Shown: positions 1-9,485 of the stretch, piece by piece | Numbering within the stretch: position 1 is the first letter of the stretch | Layout: the number at the start of each line of letters is the position of its first letter | Assembly (NCBI GenBank): GCA_027490095.1 | Contig: JAIXYT010000010.1 | Span: forward strand, 1 to 59,017 | Source of the DNA: Sphingomonadales bacterium | GTDB lineage: Bacteria > Pseudomonadota > Alphaproteobacteria > Sphingomonadales > Sphingomonadaceae | Length of the DNA stretch: 59,017 bases | Direction of reading: 5' to 3' | Notes under the pieces: generated by a model | What the model was told of the DNA's origin: nothing | What the model saw: the letters and a program-made list of their open reading frames with translations, nothing else | Database searches by the model: none | Position numbers and translations under genes: made by a program

Positions 1-1484
<1,484 letters not shown>

Positions 1485-1488
<4 letters not shown>

Positions 1489-2198
1489 AGCGCCGAATCG
1501 GGCGTCCCGCGGGTCCAGCGCCAGAAGGGGACGGGCATGTCGCCGCCGGCGAGGCGCCGCTCGATCACATCGAGAACAGCGCGCGTGATGGTCGGCAGGT
1601 CCAGCGCCCGGCAGTCTTCGAGGGGGAACCAGGCCACTTCGCCCAGCTCGCGGCTGTCGGTCGGCTCCAGCGAGGCGAGATGTTCGGCGTCCGCCATCAG
1701 GAACCGCGCATCGAATCGCTTGTGCCGCGCCGGCGGCGTGATCGCGCGCGCCACATAGGACAGCCCGGCCAGATCGGCTTCGATCCGACCGCCCGACAGC
1801 CTGCCGATCACCAGCCCGGTCTCCTCGAAGGTCTCGCGCACGGCCGTCAGCGCAAGCGCACGTGCCAGGCGCGCGCCATCCTGGCGCTTCAGCCGTGCAG
1901 ACGACGCCAATTCGCCTGCCACATCGGGCCGCAGGTCCCTCATGATCGGGGCGCGATAGTCGGTGCGGTCGATGCGGCCGCCGGGAAACACCCACTTGTC
2001 CGGCATGAAATCATGCCCGCCCGACCGCCGGCCCATCAGGATGCGGGGCGCGGGGCCATCGCGTCGCACGAGGATCAGCGTGGCGGCATCTTTCGGGCGG
2101 GCGACCGGCATCAACAGGGGTGTTGCAGGCCCGTGCGCCGCTGGCATAGCTGCGGTTAGTGGGAAGGGCGGTTGCTGACATGATGTCTGAACTGTCAA
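1485..2198 (-). CDS. Nudix hydrolase with split Nudix box
   Basis: This is a 237-aa Nudix-fold protein. The GG at about 73-74 is separated from the catalytic REtFEEtG helix (about 121-128) by an insertion of roughly 45 residues. A long insert of this kind is typical of the NUDT8/NUDT19-like branch, which hydrolyses CoA and acyl-CoA derivatives. The substrate here is therefore an inference; other nucleoside diphosphate derivatives are possible. The first 30 or so residues are low in recognisable structure, so translation may start at the Met near residue 18 or 30. It converges on metH, and no operon partner is visible. Confidence 0.8.
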
Positions 2199-2301
2199 TA
2201 AAACGAAATCGATCAGTGCTATGAGCCTCGCTGTTCAGCCGCTGTTGACATCCGCTTCGCTGTGGATAACTCTGGCGCGCCTTTCCGATAGGAGGTCCGA
2301 C

Positions 2302-2412
2302 ATGCACGAGATGGACGAATACCGTTCCAGGCGCGCACTGTGGCTGGCCCTGTTCAGCGGGATGGCGACGGGCTATCTCGGCCTCATCGGCCTCTACCTG
2401 CTCGTCGCCTGA
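2302..2412 (+). CDS. 36-aa single-helix membrane miniprotein
   Basis: A strong Shine-Dalgarno (AGGAGG, 2289-2294) lies 7 bases before this ATG. It decides the start against an in-frame ATG at 2221 that has no such site. The product has a charged N-terminus (MHEMDEYRSRR) and then one hydrophobic helix of about 20 residues ending in LLVA at the stop, so it is predicted to sit in the inner membrane with its N-terminus in the cytoplasm. No family is recognised. It stands alone between the divergent Nudix gene and the tandem repeat before nrnC. The ribosome site and clean hydrophobic segment support a real gene; the function is unknown. Confidence 0.5.
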   Translation: MHEMDEYRSRRALWLALFSGMATGYLGLIGLYLLVA

Positions 2413-2426
2413 CATCACCCGGCCGC

Positions 2427-2561
2427 GCCGTCGCACGCACCGGGCGCACATTCGGTCCCAGCCCGGGCACCGCATCAGCCGCACCACATTGCCGTCGCAC
2501 GCACCGGGCGCACGTTCGGTCCCAGCCCGGGCACCGCATCAGCCGCACCACATTGCCGTCG
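2427..2561. repeat. 64-bp tandem direct repeat, about 2.1 copies
   Basis: Copy 1 spans 2427-2490 and copy 2 spans 2491-2554. They differ at a single base (ACATTC versus ACGTTC). A third copy begins at 2555 but breaks off after 7 bases (GCCGTCG). The unit length is not a multiple of three, and the repeat lies in the leader between the miniprotein and nrnC, so it is not coding. Confidence 0.9.
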
Positions 2562-2587
2562 CCACGCCTTGCGCCTATGCGGCCATC

Positions 2588-3199
2588 ATGGCGATCCACT
2601 TTCACGAAGCCGACCTTCCCGGCGATGTCTTTGCCCCGGGCCCCATTGCCGTCGACACCGAGACCATGGGCCTCAACCCCCTGCGCGACCGGTTGTGCCT
2701 GATCCAGCTGTCCGATGGCGAGGGCGATGAGCATCTGGTGCGATTTTCGGGGGATTATGCCGCCCCGAACCTCCGCCGCATCCTGGCAGACCCGGCCCGC
2801 CTGAAGCTCTACCACTTCGCCCGCTTCGACCTCGCTGTCATCCGCCACTATCTCGAGGTCACGGCCGCGCCCGTCTACTGTACCAAGACGGCGAGCCGGC
2901 TCGTGCGCACCTACACGGACCGCCACGGCCTCAAGGACCTGGTGCGCGAACTTCTGGGCGCCGAAATCTCCAAGCAGCAGCAGTCGAGCGACTGGGGCGC
3001 GGCCGTCCTCTCCGACGCGCAGAAGGATTATGCCGCCTCCGACGTCCGCTACCTCCACCGGATGATGCCCCTCCTCGATGAGCGCCTCGCCCGCGAAGGC
3101 CGAACCGCGCTCGCCCGCGCCTGCTTCGATTTCCTGCCCTGGCGCGCCGAGCTCGACCTTCAGGGCTGGCCCGAGATCGATATCTTCGCCCATGTCTGA
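2588..3199 (+). CDS. nrnC: NrnC-type nanoRNase (DEDDy 3'-5' exoribonuclease, RNase D-like)
   Basis: This 203-aa protein is a bare DEDDy exonuclease domain: D23/E25 in DTET (Exo I), D81 in HFARFD (Exo II), and Y148/D152 in YAASD (Exo III). It lacks the HRDC domains of full-length RNase D. That size and the alphaproteobacterial context fit NrnC, which finishes RNA decay by cleaving di- and short oligoribonucleotides, including pGpG, in organisms without Orn. The chosen ATG begins MAIHFHEAD and gives the normal family N-terminus. It lies directly upstream of lptC-lptA, a neighbourhood common in this class. An annotation as ribonuclease D would be the looser alternative. Confidence 0.85.
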   Translation: MAIHFHEADLPGDVFAPGPIAVDTETMGLNPLRDRLCLIQLSDGEGDEHLVRFSGDYAAPNLRRILADPARLKLYHFARFDLAVIRHYLEVTAAPVYCTKTASRLVRTYTDRHGLKDLVRELLGAEISKQQQSSDWGAAVLSDAQKDYAASDVRYLHRMMPLLDERLAREGRTALARACFDFLPWRAELDLQGWPEIDIFAHV

Positions 3200-3239
3200 T
3201 CGCGCCAATGTCTGATCGCGCCCATGTCTGATCTCGCCG
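3192..3239. repeat. 16-bp tandem repeat, three copies, each carrying an ATG
   Basis: Units start at 3192, 3208 and 3224, each beginning ATGTCTGATC and followed by a CGCC-like tail. The first copy spans the nrnC stop codon; the third is the lptC start. Because the period is 16, the three ATGs fall in three different reading frames. Confidence 0.85.
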
Positions 3240-3865
3240 ATCGGCAGCGCGAGGCGCGCCGGCGGGCCATGCTGCCGGGTGGGCCGCGCGATGCCTTCAT
3301 CGCCGTCGCCAAATGGGTGCTTCCGCTCGCTTCCTTCGCGCTGCTGGTGGTGCTGATCGTCCTGCCCCTGTCCGCGACCCGGGAATTCAGCTTCCTGCTC
3401 TCCAAGGACAGCGCCGCCCGCGCCGGCGAACGCATGCGGATGGAGGAGGCGACCTATCGCGGCGAGACAAGCCGCGGCGAGCCGTTCGAGATCATGGCGC
3501 GCTCCGGCGTCCAGAAGACAAGCGCTGTCCCAGTCGTGATCCTGACGGGCCTGTCGGCACGGCTCGAACAGCAGCAGGGCCCGGCCACCGTCACTGCGCC
3601 GAAGGGCGAGTTCTTCATCGAGGAAAATCGCCTGCTCGTTCGGGGCCCCGTGGTTGCCCGGTCTGCCTCGGGCTTCAGCCTCGACGGCGACGCGATCGAA
3701 GTGAACATCTCGACCAACCAGGTCAGCACCACGCAACCCGTCTCGGGCACCCTGCCGATGGGCACCTTCCGCGCAGACCGCTTCACGGCCGACATCCAGG
3801 GGCGCGAAGTGCACCTCGACGGCGGCGTCCAGCTTCGTATCACACCCAACCGGACACTCGGATGA
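3224..3865 (+). CDS. lptC: LPS export protein LptC
   Basis: This 213-aa protein has a cytoplasmic basic N-terminus, one membrane helix at about residues 29-48 and a periplasmic beta-jellyroll with OstA-like strands (for example FRADRFTADIQGREVHLDGG). LptC docks on the LptB2FG transporter in the inner membrane and passes LPS to LptA. The start is the third of three repeated ATGTCTGAT units; the other two are out of frame. The stop overlaps the lptA start (ATGA). Gene order with lptA and the membrane anchor support the call, although LptC sequences diverge strongly. Confidence 0.85.
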   Translation: MSDLADRQREARRRAMLPGGPRDAFIAVAKWVLPLASFALLVVLIVLPLSATREFSFLLSKDSAARAGERMRMEEATYRGETSRGEPFEIMARSGVQKTSAVPVVILTGLSARLEQQQGPATVTAPKGEFFIEENRLLVRGPVVARSASGFSLDGDAIEVNISTNQVSTTQPVSGTLPMGTFRADRFTADIQGREVHLDGGVQLRITPNRTLG

Positions 3866-4410
3866 TGAAAAAGCTCCCGCTCCAGGCCTTCGCCACAGCT
3901 GCCCTGCTGGCCTTCGCAGCCACGCCCGCCGCCGCCCAGGGTATCACGACGTCCGCACTTCGCGGGCTCGACACCAAGGCCCCGATCGATGTCGACGCCG
4001 ACCGCATCGACGTGCTCGACCAGCAGAACCAGGCGATCTTCACCGGCAACGTCAGGGTCCGCCAGGCCAATCTCACGCTGGAGGCCGACCGGATCAAGGT
4101 CGCCTACGCGCGCCCGGCCGGCAGCAAGGGCGGCGATCCGGTGATCCAGCGGCTCGACGCCGACGGCAATGTCCGCCTCGCCACCCCGACAGAACGCGCC
4201 ACGGGCCGCTTCGGCATCTATGATGTCGACAAGCGCATCCTCACCCTCATCGGCGACGTGGTCCTCACCCAGGGCACCACCAAGGTGAAGGGCAACCGGC
4301 TGACGATCGATCTCGCCTCGGGCCGCTCCACGCTCGACGGCCGCACCTCGACCGGCCAGCCCGGCAGCCGGGTGTCGGGCCGCTTCGCCGTGCCGGAGCG
4401 CAAGAAGTAG
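3862..4410 (+). CDS. lptA: LPS transport periplasmic protein LptA
   Basis: The 182-aa product has a signal peptide ending near AAAQG (about residue 25) and an OstA/LptA beta-jellyroll: PIDVDADRIDVLDQQNQAIF is the classic first repeat. LptA polymerises into the periplasmic bridge that carries LPS from LptC to LptD. Translation is coupled to lptC through an ATGA overlap; an immediately following second ATG is also possible. In many alphaproteobacteria lptB and rpoN follow, but here the next gene lies on the opposite strand, so the ATPase must be encoded elsewhere. Confidence 0.92.
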   Translation: MMKKLPLQAFATAALLAFAATPAAAQGITTSALRGLDTKAPIDVDADRIDVLDQQNQAIFTGNVRVRQANLTLEADRIKVAYARPAGSKGGDPVIQRLDADGNVRLATPTERATGRFGIYDVDKRILTLIGDVVLTQGTTKVKGNRLTIDLASGRSTLDGRTSTGQPGSRVSGRFAVPERKK

Positions 4411-4413
4411 CCG

Positions 4414-5553
4414 TCAGAAGCCGCGCGCCGCCAGCCAGCCTTTCACGGTCGTCACAGCCTCGCGCAGCTTGTCGGGCTGGCGCGCATAATAGTGGGTCGC
4501 GCCCTCGATCGTCACCAGCGTCCGGTCCGCCGCGGCCACGGCGTCGTGCAACCGGTGCGTGTGGCTGGGCGTACAGGCATCGTCCGCCGAATTGCCGACC
4601 ACCAGCGTCGGCACATGGCAATCCGCCGCACAGGCGGGCCCGTCCGCGTTCGACGTGTCCCGCCCCCATTGCGACAGCCAGGATCTGAGTGTGCTCACCC
4701 GCCCAAGCCCACCCGGCGCATCGTTGATCAGCCGCGGGTCCCCCAGATAGCATTGCCCCGGCACCCGGTCGTTCGGGTCGATCGAAGGGTCCAGCCAACG
4801 CGGATCGGCCATGGTGCCATGCACCACGAAGCTCTGCTCCGCGTTCGGCCCATGCGCCGCCGTCACCGCTGCCAGCCTGTCGCGCGCCCAGGCGGTGATC
4901 CGCCGGTTGCGCGCCCGCTGCCGCTCGCGGAATTCGGCGAGCCAGTCGGCAGGATAGGGCGGCTGCGGGCAGTCGGCATGATAGAGGTTCCAGGCCGGGT
5001 CACGGGCATCCGGGTCCAGCTCGTCCGTCACCGACGGGTCCAGCCATTCGGTCAGCGTGCCCGATCGGCTGATGTGCGCGGCCAGCAGCAGCATGGCGTC
5101 GGCCGGCACAAGGTTCGACAGATCGACCGGGTCGCCGGCCGGCGTGTGGGTGATCCGCGGCCGCACCGCCTGCGACTGGTAGAAGAGCGACAGCGACCCG
5201 CCGCCCGACCAGCCCGCCAGCACCACATGGGCATAGCCCAGCTTCTCGCGCGCATGCCGCACCCAGGCGCCGAGGTCGGCGCACACCTTCTCCATGATCA
5301 GCGCGCTGTCGTTGTTGGGATAGCGCGAAACGGCCGTCAGGCAGTGCACGCCAGCGCTCGCCAGCCCGATCGGCATCGGCAGATAGTGCATGATGCCCAT
5401 CGGGTGCAGGAAGATGAGGACCGTGTCGGAGGGCGTGTCGGGCTTCAGATGATGCCCCTGCAGCGCCACCAGCCCGCCGATCCCGCCATAGGTGTCGCGG
5501 ACGGTGACCGGCTCCTCGAAGATGATGTGCAGCGGTATGCGCTGGAAGCTCAC
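4414..5553 (-). CDS. Alpha/beta hydrolase
   Basis: This 379-aa alpha/beta hydrolase has the nucleophile elbow GWSGGGS (Ser116), an acid in SADDACTPSH (Asp324/325) and a catalytic His in GATHYY (His354). No signal peptide is seen, so it acts in the cytoplasm. The start is a GTG overlapping the stop of the upstream VOC gene (GTGA), which indicates translational coupling. Pairing with a ring-cleavage-like VOC protein suggests joint action on a small organic substrate, possibly hydrolysing a product of the VOC enzyme. The substrate cannot be read from the sequence. Confidence 0.8.
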   Translation of the reverse strand: MSFQRIPLHIIFEEPVTVRDTYGGIGGLVALQGHHLKPDTPSDTVLIFLHPMGIMHYLPMPIGLASAGVHCLTAVSRYPNNDSALIMEKVCADLGAWVRHAREKLGYAHVVLAGWSGGGSLSLFYQSQAVRPRITHTPAGDPVDLSNLVPADAMLLLAAHISRSGTLTEWLDPSVTDELDPDARDPAWNLYHADCPQPPYPADWLAEFRERQRARNRRITAWARDRLAAVTAAHGPNAEQSFVVHGTMADPRWLDPSIDPNDRVPGQCYLGDPRLINDAPGGLGRVSTLRSWLSQWGRDTSNADGPACAADCHVPTLVVGNSADDACTPSHTHRLHDAVAAADRTLVTIEGATHYYARQPDKLREAVTTVKGWLAARGF

Positions 5554-6104
5554 GCCTTCAGCGCCTTCTTCGCCCCGGCCGTCCGCGCCGTCCAGGCCGT
5601 CAGCACCGCGCGCGCATCGGCTGCCTCACGCGCGAGGATCGGGTCATGATCCTCAGACCGCGCCGTAATCTCCACCTGCAAGCCGTTCGGGTCCCACATA
5701 TACAGCGACTGCACGAAATGATGGTCAATCGGCCCGAAGCAGGGCACGCCGGCGGCATCCAGCCGCGCCTTCCACTCCGCCAGCCGTTCCAGGCTCCCGG
5801 CTTCGAAGGCGATGTGCCGGTCGAAGCCGTGGCCCGGCCGGAAGTGCGCCGGGGTTGCGCTGTCGGGCGCGTCGAAGAAGGCGATGAAATTGCCGTCGGG
5901 AAGCCGGAAGAAGATGTGCACATAGGGGTGCGGCTTGCCGCTTCCCGGCTCTTCCTCGAACGCCAGCGCGGCTGCCACGGGAAGCCCCAGCACGTCCTCG
6001 TAAAAGGCCCGCGTCTCCTCGGCATCGCGGCAGCGGAAGGCCGAATGGTGGATGCCCTTCAGCCGATCGGGCGCGCGCAGCTGGGCGGGGTCGGTGTCGG
6101 TCAT
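5550..6104 (-). CDS. VOC-family protein (extradiol dioxygenase/glyoxalase-like)
   Basis: The 184-aa protein has two beta-alpha-beta-beta-beta modules. Probable metal ligands are visible as His in GIHHSAF, His in DRHIAF and Glu in QVEIT, the 2-His-1-carboxylate set of type I extradiol dioxygenases and relatives. The start chosen has a GGGAGAGA ribosome site; an ATG 36 bases upstream does not. It is the first gene of a two-gene operon with the alpha/beta hydrolase. It could be a dioxygenase, a glyoxalase or a hydrolase-type VOC enzyme; the reaction is not determined. Confidence 0.75.
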   Translation of the reverse strand: MTDTDPAQLRAPDRLKGIHHSAFRCRDAEETRAFYEDVLGLPVAAALAFEEEPGSGKPHPYVHIFFRLPDGNFIAFFDAPDSATPAHFRPGHGFDRHIAFEAGSLERLAEWKARLDAAGVPCFGPIDHHFVQSLYMWDPNGLQVEITARSEDHDPILAREAADARAVLTAWTARTAGAKKALKA

Positions 6105-6165
6105 GCTCTCTCTCCCTGCCCGCATGGTGGCCCGGCGCAAGCCAGTGGGCCAGCGCCCGAAAGCG

Positions 6166-6897
6166 TCAGGGCTTCACGGCCGTGCCGATGTAGTTGACCG
6201 ACAGGTCGGCAGACAGGTGAAAGCCCTTCGCCGGCCCCCAGCTCAGTCCCTCCAGCCGGTCCGCGCGCAAGCCGGCGGTCGCCAGCTTCTGCGTCAGCTC
6301 GTCCGGCGTCAGGAACTGCCGCCAGCTGTGCCCGCCCTCGGGGATCAGCCGGGTGATCTTCTCGGCACCCGCAATCAGCACCGCCCAGCTCGCCGGAGTC
6401 CTGTTCGGCGTGGAAAAGACCAGCAGCCCGCCGGGCTTCAGCAGCCGCGCGATCGCGTCGACGAACGCCTGCACGTCCGTCACATGCTCCACCACCTCAA
6501 GGCAGGTCACCAGGTCGAACGTCCCGGGGTTCGCCTCGGCGAAGGCCAGCACGTCGCCGGCCCGATAGGTGATTGCCAGCCCCTGCGCCTCCGCATGGGC
6601 ACGGGCCGCTGCTATCACATCATCACCGGCGTCGATCCCGCTCACCGTGGCCCCCATCCGCGCCAGCGGCTCGGCCACCAGCCCCGCGCCGCAGCCGATG
6701 TCCAGCGCCGACAGGCCGGTCAGCGCACGCCGCGCCCGGGGGTCCAGACGGAAATGGTCGATGGCGGCCTGCCGGATGAACCCCAGCCGCGTCGGGTTGA
6801 TCCGGTGCAGCAGCTTCGACTGGCCGTCCGGGTCCCACCAGTCGGCCGCAAGCGTGCCGAACAGGGCCACATTCTCCACATCCTGGGTCGCGTTCAT
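6166..6897 (-). CDS. ubiG: Ubiquinone biosynthesis O-methyltransferase UbiG
   Basis: This 243-aa class I SAM methyltransferase has the AdoMet motif DIGCGAG at about 66-72 and the UbiG-type N-terminus (WWDPDGQSKLLHRINP). Its EVVEHV and STPNRT segments are also typical. UbiG performs both O-methylations of ubiquinone synthesis at the membrane surface. It lies 27 bases downstream of bpt on the same strand, so the two may be co-transcribed although their functions are unrelated. Confidence 0.95.
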   Translation of the reverse strand: MNATQDVENVALFGTLAADWWDPDGQSKLLHRINPTRLGFIRQAAIDHFRLDPRARRALTGLSALDIGCGAGLVAEPLARMGATVSGIDAGDDVIAAARAHAEAQGLAITYRAGDVLAFAEANPGTFDLVTCLEVVEHVTDVQAFVDAIARLLKPGGLLVFSTPNRTPASWAVLIAGAEKITRLIPEGGHSWRQFLTPDELTQKLATAGLRADRLEGLSWGPAKGFHLSADLSVNYIGTAVKP

Positions 6898-6924
6898 GCG
6901 CTGCTGATAGCGCGCGGAAGCCTG

Positions 6925-7704
6925 TCAGTCGATTGAGACGAACTGTCGTGGGGCCGGCGCGGTTCCCGGCTTCGGCATCAGCCGCCAGCCATGGGCCGTC
7001 AGCATCTCCAGGGGCGCAAAGCGGCGCTTGTAGTCCATGCGCGGGCTGCCCTCGACCCAATAGCCCAGATAGACGTAGCGCATGCCCACCTGGGCTGCCC
7101 GCAGCGTGTGATCCAGGATCATGAAGGTGCCGAGGCCCGGCCGGGCGTTCGGCCCCGTCTCGTAGAAGCTGTAGACCATCGAAAGCCCGTCGGACTGCTT
7201 GTCCGTCAGGCAAGCGCCCACCAGCCGCCCCGGCTTTCCGTCGACCGACGGCTCCCGATATTCCACGACCACCGTGTCCACCGGGGATGTCTCGATCATC
7301 TCGGCGAAATCATAGCCGTCCATGCTCGCCATGCCGCCCGTCGGATGCCGCTCCTTCAGATAGCGGCGCAGCAGGTCGAACTGTTCCTCCGTCGCCCAGG
7401 GGTCGCAAGCCGCGACATCCAGGTCCGAATTGCGCTTCAGCAGCCGGCGCTGCGAAAGGGTGGGGCGGAACTGGTTTGCGACGATCCGCACCGACACGCA
7501 GGCATTGCAGCCCTCGCAGCTCGGGCGATAGACGACATTCTGGCTGCGCCGGAAGCCGATCCGGCCCAACCCTTCGCTCATGCGCTGGGCGTCGGGGCCG
7601 CGCAGCTCCGCAAAGACCTTCCGTTCGGTCCTTCCGGGCAGATAGGGGCAGGGGCTTTCCGCGGTCACGAAGAAGCGCGGGAAGCGGGTCGGCTGCTCCG
7701 TCAT
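6925..7704 (-). CDS. bpt: Aspartate/glutamate leucyltransferase Bpt
   Basis: The 259-aa protein carries the Bpt/ATE1 signature: an N-terminal Cys cluster (C63, C66, C69 in CEGCNAC) and the GNAT-like C-terminal half with [20 protein letters not shown]. Bpt transfers leucine from Leu-tRNA to proteins with N-terminal Asp or Glu, marking them for ClpAP through the N-degron pathway. Full length for the family. It precedes ubiG on the same strand. Confidence 0.95.
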   Translation of the reverse strand: MTEQPTRFPRFFVTAESPCPYLPGRTERKVFAELRGPDAQRMSEGLGRIGFRRSQNVVYRPSCEGCNACVSVRIVANQFRPTLSQRRLLKRNSDLDVAACDPWATEEQFDLLRRYLKERHPTGGMASMDGYDFAEMIETSPVDTVVVEYREPSVDGKPGRLVGACLTDKQSDGLSMVYSFYETGPNARPGLGTFMILDHTLRAAQVGMRYVYLGYWVEGSPRMDYKRRFAPLEMLTAHGWRLMPKPGTAPAPRQFVSID

Positions 7705-8119
7705 TCAGCCGTGCCCTCCGGCGGCACAGGCTACGCCGGCGCATCCGTCCGCAAGGCAAGGCGCAGCCGTCGGATAGGCCCCGGCACAGGCTGCGCCAAA
7801 ATCTGCCGAAAAGCTCACGTGCGCCTCACCCTCGACTCCGGTTCGCCCGCATCCCCGCCGGGCAGGGCGGAATGATGCACAAAGGCAGGGAGGGAGGCAA
7901 CGACCTACGTGCCGCAGAACCGGCCGAAGACCAGCCGTTAACTGCGGTTTTCGCACCCACGCACCGGCGGATGCACCGGCAGGGCATGGAGGCCCGAATG
8001 GGCCGGTCGCACGGCCCCTCCGCCACGCGCTGCAGGCCCTTTAACGACCCGCTCTTCCAGTGCTTATCGCACAAACGGCTTTAACGGCTGGAAACCCCGT
8101 CCATTCCGGATGGAACCCG
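7705..8119. other. Intergenic region without a recognisable gene
   Basis: These 415 bases separate two leftward genes, bpt and ilvA, so they hold the bpt promoter and the 3' trailer of ilvA. A GGCACAGGCT(A/G)CGCC motif occurs twice, near 7723 and 7785. A weak 5-bp hairpin (TCCAT/ATGGA, about 8100-8114) lies just past the ilvA stop and could act as a terminator. Short open frames here have no plausible protein character or ribosome sites. Confidence 0.5.
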
Positions 8120-9370
8120 TCACCCCAGCTCCACCCGGGTCACTTCATAGCCGGCGCCGCGAAGCGACTCGATCAGCCGCTCCAGATGGTCCTCGCCACG
8201 CGTCTCGCACTCGATTTCCGTCATCAGGCCCTTTGCCGGCAGATTCGTGAAAATCCGGTGGTGCGACACCTCCAGGATGTTCACCTGCTGCTGGTCGAAG
8301 ACCCGGGCGACTCCGTACAGCTGGCCCGGACGATCCTTCAGCCGGATCCGCAGCCGCGCCAGCCGACCCGAACGCGCAAGGTCGCGCAGCAGCACGTTCG
8401 CCAGCAACCGCGTATCGATGTTCCCGCCGCACAGCACCAGCCCCACGGTCCGCCCGCGGAAGCGCCGCGGATGCGCCAGCAGTGCCGCGAGCCCGGCGGC
8501 ACCCGCCCCTTCGACCACCGTCTTCTCGATCGCCAGCAGCATCGAAACCGCCCGCTCCAGGTCGCGCTCGCCCACCAGCAGCACGTCCGACACCAGCTTT
8601 CGCACCACCGGCACCGTGTGCGTGCCCGGGGTCTTCACGGCAATGCCCTCCGCCAGCGTGTCGCCGTCGGCGACCACCGGCTCCCCCATCAGGGTCGCCT
8701 TCATGCTGGGATAAAGCTCCGCCTGCACGCCGACGATATCGCACTTCGGCGCCACGGCCGACGCCGCGACCGCACAGCCGGAAATCAGCCCGCCACCCCC
8801 GATCGGCACCACCAGCGTGTCGATTTCCGGCACATCCTCGAACATTTCCAGCGCGACCGTCCCCTGGCCCGCCATCACCAGCGGGTCGTCGAACGGATGG
8901 ATGAACACCAGCCCCCGCCGCTCGGCGATCAGATGCGCATGCGCGGTCGCTTCCTCCAGCTTCTCGCCATGCAGCACCACCTCGGCGTCATGGCTCTCGG
9001 TCTGCTGCACCTTTATGAGGGGCGTGAAGCGCGGCATCACGATTGTCGCGGGAATCCCCAGCCGTCGCGCATGATAGGCAAGCCCCTGTGCGTGGTTGCC
9101 CGCCGACATCGCGATCACGCCCCGCCTGCGCTCCTCCTCGCTCAGCGCCAGCAGCCGGTTCAGCGCCCCGCGCTCCTTGTAGGCGGCCGTGAACTGCAGA
9201 TTCTCGAACTTCAGGAACACCTTCGCGCCGGTCAACGCGCCAAGTGTCTTCGATTCGAGCGTCGGGGTCCGCACGATCTGGCCCTTCAGCGCCGCAGCCG
9301 CTGCCATCACGTCCGCAGGCGCTATCGCCAGCGGCGTGTCGCTCGTCGTCGGGGTGCTCAAGGTTGCCAT
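8120..9370 (-). CDS. ilvA: Threonine ammonia-lyase with C-terminal ACT domain
   Basis: This 416-aa PLP enzyme deaminates threonine to 2-oxobutyrate, the first step of isoleucine synthesis. The PLP lysine is K65 in AAYKERGA; SAGNHAQG and the phosphate-binding GGGGLISG follow. From about residue 335 a single ACT domain (RIRLKDRPGQLYGVARV) provides allosteric control. This is the shorter, one-ACT architecture rather than the two-ACT E. coli IlvA. The ATG at 9370 begins MATLSTP; longer readings add a segment unlike the family. It is divergent from the next gene across 115 bases that must hold both promoters. Confidence 0.92.
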   Translation of the reverse strand: MATLSTPTTSDTPLAIAPADVMAAAAALKGQIVRTPTLESKTLGALTGAKVFLKFENLQFTAAYKERGALNRLLALSEEERRRGVIAMSAGNHAQGLAYHARRLGIPATIVMPRFTPLIKVQQTESHDAEVVLHGEKLEEATAHAHLIAERRGLVFIHPFDDPLVMAGQGTVALEMFEDVPEIDTLVVPIGGGGLISGCAVAASAVAPKCDIVGVQAELYPSMKATLMGEPVVADGDTLAEGIAVKTPGTHTVPVVRKLVSDVLLVGERDLERAVSMLLAIEKTVVEGAGAAGLAALLAHPRRFRGRTVGLVLCGGNIDTRLLANVLLRDLARSGRLARLRIRLKDRPGQLYGVARVFDQQQVNILEVSHHRIFTNLPAKGLMTEIECETRGEDHLERLIESLRGAGYEVTRVELG

Positions 9371-9485
9371 GGCTCGCAGTCCGCCTTCCGTGTCGATACC
9401 GGCGCCACGCCTAGAGGAACAGCTGCCGCCCTGCAAACGCGCGCACGCTTGCGCTGTCGGCAGGGGAGGGGCAACAGCATCCCCC

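Noticed and set aside
2245-2270. TTGACA followed by GATAAC as a promoter for the 36-aa gene
   Set aside because: The spacing is 14 bases, too short for a sigma-70 promoter, and no better -10 box is present at 16-18.
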